Below are positions 7,687-12,935 of a stretch of 12,935 nt of DNA, in pieces (position 1 is the stretch's first letter; every line of letters starts with the position of its first letter). The notes beneath the pieces are model-generated. The model saw only the letters and a list, made by a program, of their open reading frames with translations. It searched no databases and was not told where the DNA came from. The position numbers and the translations under genes are program-made. The DNA comes from Candidatus Hodarchaeota archaeon (GTDB lineage: Archaea; Asgardarchaeota; Heimdallarchaeia; Hodarchaeales; Hodarchaeaceae), in assembly GCA_030589605.1 (NCBI GenBank), contig JAUUVJ010000058.1, positions 1 through 12,935 on the forward strand, in the 5' to 3' direction.

Positions 7687-8130
7687 ATGACCGTGAGAAG
7701 AAAGAAAAAAGTGCGAAAACAACGAGGAAGCCGTGTTTATGGTTATGGCCGCGTTTCTGGAGGGCATCGCAAAAGTGGATCGCGAGGTGGAGTAGGAAAC
7801 GCAGGTAGTAAAGGACATCATCGCATTGGACGCATAGCAGACATGATTAGAAATCAAAGAGGATTTACTAATCCAACAACAACACAAGATTTATCGATTA
7901 ATATCGGCGAGATTGATGAGCAAATAGATGTCTTATTAGCCAAAGAAATCGCAAAAAAAGACGGTAATAATATCAAAATCGATGTCAATGACCTCGGATA
8001 TGTTAAAGTATTGGGCAAAGGATTAGTAACCCATCCACTCACAGTACATGCACAAACAATAACCGCTCGCGCCCAAGAAAAAATAAAAAACGCTGGTGGT
8101 AAAGCGGTTTCAAAGACAAAAGACAAGTAA
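7687..8130 (+). CDS. rpl15: Large ribosomal subunit protein uL15
   Basis: uL15 is a 50S protein. The 147 residues have the glycine- and basic-rich N-terminus KKKVRKQRGSRVYGYGRVSG, then GSRGGVGNAGSKGHHRIGR, and the globular end with VKVLGKGLVTHPLTVHA. A purine-rich site (AGAGGAT) precedes ATG 7687. This is the last ribosomal gene of the operon. In many archaea secY comes next; here a tRNA gene does. Confidence 0.95.
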   Translation: MTVRRKKKVRKQRGSRVYGYGRVSGGHRKSGSRGGVGNAGSKGHHRIGRIADMIRNQRGFTNPTTTQDLSINIGEIDEQIDVLLAKEIAKKDGNNIKIDVNDLGYVKVLGKGLVTHPLTVHAQTITARAQEKIKNAGGKAVSKTKDK

Positions 8131-8145
8131 ACTATATAATGAGCC

Positions 8146-8159
8146 AGTCTAAAAAGACT
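8146..8159 (+). terminator. Short hairpin after uL15
   Basis: AGTCT, four A, AGACT form a perfect five-base stem 16 bases after the uL15 stop, followed by a T-rich stretch (CTTATTTTA). It may end the ribosomal operon or simply separate it from the tRNA. Confidence 0.3.
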
Positions 8160-8209
8160 CAGAAAATCTTATTTTAAGACAAAACAGCAGAAAAAACTAT
8201 TATATTGCT

Positions 8210-8286
8210 GGGCCGGTGGTCTAGTCCGGTATGACGGCTCCCTGACACGGAGCAGGTCGGCAGTTCAAATATGCTCCGGCCCACCA
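8210..8286 (+). tRNA. tRNA-Val (GAC), CCA encoded
   Basis: The acceptor stem GGGCCGG (8210-8216) pairs fully with CCGGCCC (8276-8282), followed by A73 and an encoded CCA. The D arm is GTCT/TGAC with GG in the loop. The anticodon stem GCTCC/GGAGC encloses CTGACAC with anticodon GAC at 8244-8246, for valine. The T loop TTCAAAT is standard, but the T stem GGCAG/ATGCT has a G.A mismatch at the 53-61 pair (8263/8271), normally an invariant G-C, plus a G.T at 49-65. There is no intron. The rest of the fold is normal, so the gene is probably functional or carries a single-base error. Confidence 0.93.
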
Positions 8287-8293
8287 ACCAATT

Positions 8294-8336
8294 TTATTCT
8301 GTCAGAATAACCTTAGGGTTATTAAAGCTCAATAAC
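8294..8336. repeat. Overlapping, mutually exclusive hairpins after tRNA-Val
   Basis: Three perfect stems share segments. TTATTCT (8294-8300) pairs with AGAATAA (8304-8310). AATAACC (8306-8312) pairs with GGTTATT (8317-8323). GTTATT (8318-8323) pairs with AATAAC (8331-8336). Neighbouring stems cannot form together. The cluster lies between the 3' ends of two convergent tRNA genes, and a T6 run follows near 8350 on the + strand. It could terminate the tRNA-Val transcript or be a two-way terminator. Confidence 0.55.
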
Positions 8337-8447
8337 TTCACTTTTAATCAATTTTTTCATCCTTCCCTAATCAAATGTAGCTCTTGATCATAATTTCAGA
8401 TACGTCGGGAGGGGGATTTGAACCCCCGAGCTCAAAGAGCACTGACT

Positions 8448-8476
8448 AGCAACCACAAGCTTGGAAAAGCATGTGT
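8448..8476 (-). other. Canonical tRNA intron (position 37/38)
   Basis: 29 bases between A37 and A38. The intron folds as CACA and GCTT stems closed by a TTCC loop. The cut sites sit in three-base bulges TA|A and CT|A, as the archaeal splicing endonuclease expects. The central four-base helix is imperfect (C-G, T.T, G.T, C-G), a relaxed bulge-helix-bulge. Confidence 0.8.
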
Positions 8477-8493
8477 TAGCAGGCCAGCTCCAT

Positions 8494-8523
8494 TCTGTTA
8501 GCGTATGGACATCAAAACGCCAT
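8494..8523 (-). other. Non-canonical tRNA intron in the D arm
   Basis: 30 bases inserted at the end of the D loop, after T20 in this alignment. ATGG occurs at both boundaries, so the exact cut could move by up to four bases. The insert has its own stems (GTATGG/CCATAC, or alternatively GGCGT/ACGCT), and CTG/CAG can pair across the boundary, resembling a relaxed bulge-helix-bulge. Confidence 0.72.
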
Positions 8524-8544
8524 ACCAGGCTTGGATATCCCGAC

Positions 8545-8858
8545 TATTTACATATTGACCTCTCTATCCATTATCTAATTAAACTTCTGCTTCTTAGAAT
8601 ATAAAACAATATGACCCTAGGTTATTTATTACTCTGTTTGATATTTCTAATTAGTCATTAATAAGATAAAAATGGAATAGTTCACTTAAAAGAGGTATTA
8701 TTCGAATAATGATGAAAATTATAACATATCTGGAGTGATATATGAAAATAATTATTAGTATTAGAATAAGGAAAAATACCAAAAAAGTGAAAGAAAGTAT
8801 TTGAACCTATTACTAAAAAGGATCAACAACCTAAAAAACGAAGTATTGGGTGTTTTTT
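8545..8858. other. Intergenic stretch between tRNA-Ser and rpoL
   Basis: This holds the promoters of the divergent tRNA-Ser and rpoL. A TTTAATTAG-like element about 30 bases upstream of tRNA-Ser could be its box A. On the + strand, GGAGTGA followed by ATG 8742 opens a 20-codon basic frame ending at 8804, which may be a leader peptide or chance. Nothing else stands out. Confidence 0.45.
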
Positions 8859-9143
8859 ATGGAAACAAAGGTTGTTCGAAAAGAAGAATCAATTTTGGAA
8901 TTTGAAATCGTAGGAGAAGATCATACATTTTTAAGTGCACTTCGTGAAGCATTAAAAGACCAACCCGGAGTTCTATTTGCAGCTTATAGGTCACCACACC
9001 CTCTATTAGAAAATCCAATTTTTTATATACGAACTAAAGACTTAGATCCAATCGAAGCACTACGTAACACTGCTGATGCCACTATTAAACAATGCGACGA
9101 TCTTACAGAAATTATTAACCAAAAACTAGTAGATTCAAAATAA
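8859..9143 (+). CDS. rpoL: DNA-directed RNA polymerase subunit L (Rpo11)
   Basis: Rpo11 pairs with Rpo3 in the assembly platform of the archaeal polymerase and is the counterpart of eukaryotic Rpb11. The product of about 94 residues has the family pattern: ILEFEIVGEDHTFLSALREAL, then PGVLFAAYRSPHPLLENPIFYIRT, and the C-terminal helix PIEALRNTADATI. I start at ATG 8859, which has GGTG six bases before it, rather than a GTG at 8850 that would add three residues. The RNase III-like gene follows in the same frame after the TAA. Confidence 0.95.
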   Translation: METKVVRKEESILEFEIVGEDHTFLSALREALKDQPGVLFAAYRSPHPLLENPIFYIRTKDLDPIEALRNTADATIKQCDDLTEIINQKLVDSK

Positions 9144-9164
9144 ACCCACAAACAGGCTTCTACT

Positions 9165-9635
9165 TTGTGTGAAATAAAAAAAAGGCTTATAGAAATCAGC
9201 GAAAAACATATAGAGGCTAAATCACTCAGTACTTATATTTACAATAAAGGAAATGCTAAACTTGGTGACGCTTTAGTCAATTTCATCTATTCATTAGCTA
9301 AAACTATCGTTTCAGGGATTCCTACTGGTGCTAAGGTTGCGGATTCCATTCTTACAGAAGCATACAAAGGGTCTTTATGGCGTAAAAATAAAATCTTGTC
9401 AATTACAGGCAATAAAGGTCGTGTAGCAGACGCTATTGAAGCTTTAATCCTTTATTTTTGGACATACGAAGAATTGACAATAAAAGATTTAGTGAATCCA
9501 ATTATAGAATATCTAGAGCCAGAAAGTTTTCATCATCCGAGAGAAGAATATATTTCCGCTGTTTTTTCATTTCAAAATTTGTTAGATAATTTATATCAAA
9601 AATTCATTAAGGTAACCAAAGAAACTCCCGAATGA
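9165..9635 (+). CDS. Compact RNase III-family protein
   Basis: This 156-residue protein resembles a bare RNase III endonuclease domain with no dsRNA-binding domain, as in Mini-III and related archaeal proteins. NAKLGDALVNFIYSLAKT at about residues 29-46 corresponds to the RNase III signature helix (LGDAVL in bacterial enzymes). GRVADAIEALILYFW near 83-97 matches the second catalytic motif with its D and E. The acidic residue that usually opens the first motif is replaced, so full catalysis is uncertain. The start is TTG 9165 with no clear ribosome binding site; it is 21 bases after the rpoL stop, so translation probably depends on rpoL. The substrate is unknown; rRNA or tRNA processing is a guess. 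Confidence 0.75.
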   Translation: MCEIKKRLIEISEKHIEAKSLSTYIYNKGNAKLGDALVNFIYSLAKTIVSGIPTGAKVADSILTEAYKGSLWRKNKILSITGNKGRVADAIEALILYFWTYEELTIKDLVNPIIEYLEPESFHHPREEYISAVFSFQNLLDNLYQKFIKVTKETPE

Positions 9636-9820
9636 ATTCGTGATGATAATACCATGATAATATGATTCTATCTCTATAAACTTAAAGCTAGATCATGATT
9701 ATTTTGTGAAAATCCCTAATTTTAGATGAAGAATGAGTTTTTAAAACGAACAGAGATAAGGGATCTGAAAATCATCCATTCTTGGTGGTCAATAGATTGA
9801 AAATGATTGGATTTGGAGTA

Positions 9821-9854
9821 TGAAATGGAATCACATATGATTTAGCCCATTTCA
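9821..9854 (+). repeat. Inverted repeat between convergent genes
   Basis: TGAAATGG (9821-9828) pairs perfectly with CCATTTCA (9847-9854) around an 18-base loop. It lies between the 3' ends of the RNase III-like gene and secY and could be a terminator or mRNA 3' end structure. An alternative pairing uses GATTGAAAATG at 9795-9805. Confidence 0.3.
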
Positions 9855-9890
9855 ATCCAGAAGATAGACTGAGAATTCTTAAAATTAATT

Positions 9891-9911
9891 GAAATAAAAA
9901 ATAAGAAAAAA
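9891..9911 (-). terminator. T-rich terminator downstream of secY
   Basis: Just past the secY stop the transcript would read a C/T-rich stretch, then T6 CTTA T6 ATTTC. Such runs of T separated by single bases are typical archaeal terminators. Confidence 0.55.
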
Positions 9912-9926
9912 GGAGGAGGAAGGAAC

Positions 9927-11438
9927 TTAGATTCCTAAGAATCCTCTTAATGCAGGATTCATTTCTGCAACTCTCTCTTTACTGATTAACTCAAAGTACT
10001 GTCTCATAATACTTACAGATAGAAGTATTCCCATACCAGATCCTATTGCACCTAAAAAATCAGCAAAAGCAGCTAAAGAACCGATAAAAAGACCACCGAT
10101 TACAGCTATCGTAGGTATATACATTTCTAACCTACGCTCCACTATTTTTTTACTCCGTCTCCATCCAGGCATTTGCATTCCTGATTGTAAAAATTGGTTT
10201 GCTACATCACGAGGACCCATTCCTGCTGTTTCTAACCACATGATTGAAAAAATAACAGAAAGAACTATCAAAATGAATGCATAAACAAGTGCACGAATCA
10301 TTCCAGGAAGTAGTGTATCACTGCCACTGATATCAAAAACTCCAAATGGACCAATAAGCGAACGCGGAGGAGTGAGAAAATAAACAAGACCACCTGTAGG
10401 TTCATACTGAAAAGTATCTGGGTTCTGCTTGAAAGTACCTAGTATATTAGCTAGGAGATTAGTAGTACCTTCCCCACCAGCACCTCGCCAGACCATCTGA
10501 GCAATGAAGTAGATATCAGCAAACACAGCTGATGTTAGAATTACAGGTATGTTTGAAACATAAAGTAACTTAATAGGATACGTTGACCGGATTCCTTTAT
10601 ATTGTGCATATGAAATCGGGATCTCTACCCTCATTGATTCAAAATAGATTACAATAATAAATACAACTATAGTAGCAATGACAGAAAGAATTGAAAGTGA
10701 GGGTAAATTCAAGTTATCTGCTGGAATTGGACTATAGCGTAAAAATAACTGGCCGAAAGCTGCGATAGGTCCTTCCTGAGTTGACCAAAAAATAAAAGCA
10801 AGAACAATACCTCGAGCTGAAGTGACTCCATCCCCTTCTCCCACAGGTTGTAGTGCAAATAACCCTTGGAATATTTGCAAACCAACACCACCTGCGATGA
10901 ATAACGAAATACCAGAACCTAGTCCCCACCCTTTCTGAATCATTTCATCAAGGAGTATTATGATCAATCCAGCAACTAATAATTGACTGATAATCCATAT
11001 TTGAGTAACTACATCAAGATCTGTACCATAGGTTCCTCCCAATAGAAAAGCTGTTGCTTCAATAATTGTCATAATAACTGATAAGACTTTTTGAGCTCCA
11101 GTGTAAAGAGATCTTTCTTCTGGATCTCCCATGTTGACATTAATTATTTTTGAACCAACCAAAATCTGCATAATAAGCCCTGCAGTAACAATAGGTCCAA
11201 TCCCCAACTCAGCTAACGAGCCTTGTGTTGATGCGGTAATAGTTCGCATAAACGCGAATGGATCACCTTCTTCTAAATTAGCACCAATAATTGGAGTTGA
11301 TGCCATCACAAAATAAATAATCAGAGCAACGAAAGTCCAAACTAGTTTTTCGTTGAAATTCACCTCGCGACTCGGTTTTACAACCTCTGGGGTAATCGAC
11401 ATAAATGGACGGACTGCTTGAAGAAATCTGGACGTCAT
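9927..11438 (-). CDS. secY: Protein translocase subunit SecY (Sec61 alpha)
   Basis: SecY is the pore of the protein translocon, with ten membrane helices. The product of about 503 residues has the expected helices and signatures. These include the helix 2 region GPIVTAGLIMQILVGSKII near 80-100, GLGSGISLFIAGG, YFESMRVEIPISYAQYKG before helix 7, and the cytosolic loop with RRSKKIVERRL preceding helix 9. The C-terminal GIGSGMGILLSVSIMRQYFE region is also present. I start at ATG 11438, with GAGG eight bases upstream; a TTG two codons earlier is too close to that site. The gene is separated from and opposite to the ribosomal operon, and divergent from the ribophorin I-like gene. Confidence 0.97.
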   Translation of the reverse strand: MTSRFLQAVRPFMSITPEVVKPSREVNFNEKLVWTFVALIIYFVMASTPIIGANLEEGDPFAFMRTITASTQGSLAELGIGPIVTAGLIMQILVGSKIINVNMGDPEERSLYTGAQKVLSVIMTIIEATAFLLGGTYGTDLDVVTQIWIISQLLVAGLIIILLDEMIQKGWGLGSGISLFIAGGVGLQIFQGLFALQPVGEGDGVTSARGIVLAFIFWSTQEGPIAAFGQLFLRYSPIPADNLNLPSLSILSVIATIVVFIIVIYFESMRVEIPISYAQYKGIRSTYPIKLLYVSNIPVILTSAVFADIYFIAQMVWRGAGGEGTTNLLANILGTFKQNPDTFQYEPTGGLVYFLTPPRSLIGPFGVFDISGSDTLLPGMIRALVYAFILIVLSVIFSIMWLETAGMGPRDVANQFLQSGMQMPGWRRSKKIVERRLEMYIPTIAVIGGLFIGSLAAFADFLGAIGSGMGILLSVSIMRQYFELISKERVAEMNPALRGFLGI

Positions 11439-11941
11439 ACACAAAGCCTCTTACTGTCAATATAGCGTGATTTGTCTTTAGGAACTAAGATTTGTACAAT
11501 AATTAGATCTTTCGGAGAGTAATGTTCTGTTTTCCCTCGTTAGAGTGGAATTTATACTGATAATTTATTTGTTTTCTTCTGTGACCGATCAGAATCTTCT
11601 AAGAAGCTTTCAATAATCTAAATTGACACTAAATATCTTAAATGGAACCGAAATATATCCGTTAGTATCTAAGAATAACGAAAAACGGCGAATTTGAAAA
11701 CTTTTTTGTCATCAAAGACTTTAGATTGAAGGTTGAAGAATTTGAATAAACTAATTAAGGAAGGTTACTAGCAGCGCTTCGAACTTTTTACATCCCTTAG
11801 GAAAAAGGTAAAATATTTCAAACAAACGAGTCCGAGTCAGTTACAATCCGAAAGCTAAAGAGATTAACTCAAAGAATTAACACAAAATCACTTTTACCAA
11901 TACTATCAGTAATTAAGACGAATTCAAAGGAGCATCAACCA
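11439..11941. other. Divergent upstream region of secY and the ribophorin-like gene
   Basis: About 500 AT-rich bases with stops in every frame. It must hold both promoters; CTAATTATTG near 11498-11508 (minus strand) and GTAAAATATTTC near 11808-11819 (+ strand) are the most TATA-like runs, both weak. No RNA gene or repeat is recognised. Confidence 0.45.
11926..11932 (+). promoter_or_regulatory. Ribosome binding site of the ribophorin-like gene
   Basis: AAAGGAG, nine bases before ATG 11942. It fixes the start of a signal-peptide-like N-terminus. Confidence 0.7.
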
Positions 11942-12935
11942 ATGAAAAAGATACTAGGAACATTTGTGAACCTTTCTATCATTGTGCTAATGATATTTTC
12001 TCTATTCACGGTGATTTATTCAAATACTACGGATATTTCGCCCGAATTAATTGAGAATCAGATAAAGCAAAAAACTACTCTGCTTGATAGTGACTTAAAA
12101 TATTTTGACATAACTAAATTCACTAATACAAGTCATTGGATAAATGTTAGTCGTACAATTAAAGCAAATGAACATGGTTACACAACATCTCTTACTAATA
12201 TTCGTCTTTACAATAATATAGTGGAAGAAATTAATGCCTTTAATTTTACTATCCCCTTACAAGAATATAAAGATTCAAAATACTTACATATTTACTCATC
12301 CAATGGAACCATTGACACATTAACTCCTATCGAGAATAATGATTCAGCAATATTAAGGATTAAATTTCCATCAATCGGTTTTGAAGAGTTAATAGATATA
12401 AATATTGAGATGGATCATCCAAGTGCAGTATCATCGGAAATAGACGCCATTTTACAGGAAACTTCTTTTCCTTATCATTTTAATCTTTGTTTTTTACCTC
12501 TCATATCCTTTCCTATAACAAATTATCAATTGATATGGGAACTAAACTCTGGAGGCGCGGGAATCGATGTTGATATAGAAAATGATACAATTCACCCAGC
12601 AGATAACACGTCGACGGGAGTTACCACAATTAGAACAACAGGATTTGATATTGAAGATATTACTGAATTCCTTTCAATAAATCGGAGCATATTAAATGCT
12701 ACAAAATACGGAAATTATAATCTAACAATGCTAGAAAACAGAGAATTTATACCAGCATTCACACCTATTTTATCAGAAAATCTTACATCTTACTTATCCT
12801 TCAACTATTTCCATCATGGAGGAATAAGACTAGAATTTAAAAAACTAACAACTAAAGTTACTGTATCAGAATGGGGGACTGTGACAACGGAACATGAATT
12901 TACAATACTAAATAATGGAATAAAATCAGGAACAG
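11942..12935 (+). CDS. Ribophorin I (OST1)-like secreted protein, incomplete at window end
   Basis: The frame runs open from ATG 11942 past the window edge (331 codons). Residues about 4-27 form a signal peptide or anchor (VNLSIIVLMIFSLFTVIYS). What follows is beta-rich and has at least twelve N-glycosylation sequons (such as NTT, NVS, NFT, NGT, NDT, NRS, NAT, NLT). Two segments resemble eukaryotic ribophorin I, a non-catalytic subunit of the oligosaccharyltransferase. The first is the N-terminal WINVSRTIKANEHG, like the VKRTVDL start of the human protein. The second is TTKVTVSEWGTVTTEHEF with LNNGIKSG at about 303-328, like its TRVIEVSHWGNIAVEE with the following TGAVLKG. Asgard genomes are known to encode ribophorin I homologues. 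The membrane-spanning C-terminus lies outside the window. Another archaeal surface protein remains possible. Confidence 0.62.
   Translation, partial: MKKILGTFVNLSIIVLMIFSLFTVIYSNTTDISPELIENQIKQKTTLLDSDLKYFDITKFTNTSHWINVSRTIKANEHGYTTSLTNIRLYNNIVEEINAFNFTIPLQEYKDSKYLHIYSSNGTIDTLTPIENNDSAILRIKFPSIGFEELIDINIEMDHPSAVSSEIDAILQETSFPYHFNLCFLPLISFPITNYQLIWELNSGGAGIDVDIENDTIHPADNTSTGVTTIRTTGFDIEDITEFLSINRSILNATKYGNYNLTMLENREFIPAFTPILSENLTSYLSFNYFHHGGIRLEFKKLTTKVTVSEWGTVTTEHEFTILNNGIKSGT

Larger units (their letters stand above)
8403..8544 (-). tRNA. tRNA-Ser (GCT) with two introns
   Basis: The ends form a perfect acceptor stem, GTCGGGA (8544-8538) with TCCCGAC (8410-8404), followed by the serine discriminator G73 (8403); CCA is not encoded. 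The T arm is GGGGG-TTCAAAT-CCCCC. A long variable arm (GCTC, TTT, GAGC) is of serine type. After removing 8494-8523 and 8448-8476 the rest folds fully: D stem TCCA/TGGA with loop AGCCTGGTA, anticodon stem CTGGC/GTCAG, and loop CTGCTAA with anticodon GCT at 8480-8478. The mature length is 83 bases. Reading the D arm without the first intron leaves no anticodon stem and a T.C mismatch at 10-25, so the two-intron model is the only one that closes. Confidence 0.9.

Noticed and set aside
7384..8126. Two minus-strand frames opposite uL30 and uL15
   Set aside because: Both are antisense to clear ribosomal protein genes, and their sequences are low in charged residues as expected for shadows.
8403..8544. 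tRNA-Ser with a single large intron and a T10.C25 mismatch
   Set aside because: With one intron the anticodon stem cannot be formed from the sequence next to the D arm; two introns restore every stem.
9640..9770. C/D-box guide RNA starting at GTGATGA
   Set aside because: A C-box-like motif is present, but the nearest CTGA is about 120 bases away, too far for an archaeal C/D RNA.
10709..11460. Several 60-65 codon frames overlapping secY
   Set aside because: They lie within or opposite conserved SecY coding sequence and lack independent support.
1..12935. Reassignment of TAA as an explanation for the stops in pcc1
   Set aside because: TAA ends most genes in the window (for example uS5, uL18's neighbours eL19 and secY) and never interrupts the intact ones.

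Overview
The window is a low-GC archaeal chromosome segment. It carries archaeal/eukaryotic-type ribosomal proteins (eS1, eL32, eL19), the RNA polymerase subunit L (Rpo11), a HerA-NurA pair, a KEOPS Pcc1 remnant and intron-bearing tRNAs. At its right edge lies an incomplete secreted, glycosylation-site-rich protein that reads like the luminal domain of eukaryotic ribophorin I (OST1). That protein, with an archaeal gene set, points to an Asgard (Promethearchaeota) archaeon. The phylum-level call rests mainly on that one protein and on general style.

Left part (1-4170). A broken pcc1 on the + strand ends in a stop that overlaps the stop of the convergent eS1 gene. Next come about 630 bases with no confident gene but one candidate 53-residue membrane peptide. 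Then follows a minus-strand nurA-herA operon (DNA end-processing nuclease and its hexameric ATPase). The nurA reading frame clearly continues about 50 codons upstream of its first ATG, but no standard start codon is present there.

Middle part (4170-8140). About 700 AT-rich bases, possibly holding a decayed small gene, precede a tight + strand ribosomal operon in the order eL32, eL19, uL18, uS5, uL30, uL15. This is the distal part of the archaeal spc operon. In many archaea secY follows uL15 directly; here a tRNA-Val(GAC) follows instead and secY is found 1.8 kb further on, inverted.

Right part (8140-12935). A tRNA-Val(GAC), a cluster of mutually exclusive hairpins, and a convergent tRNA-Ser(GCT) with two introns (one in the D arm, one at 37/38) come first. 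They are followed by rpoL with a compact RNase III-fold protein. Convergent to these is secY, which shares a 0.5 kb upstream region with the divergent ribophorin I-like gene. The translocon pore gene and a putative oligosaccharyltransferase subunit are thus head to head.

The strongest leads are the two-intron tRNA-Ser, the SecY/ribophorin-like pairing, and the start-region anomalies in nurA and pcc1. No CRISPR array, transposase or integrase is visible.
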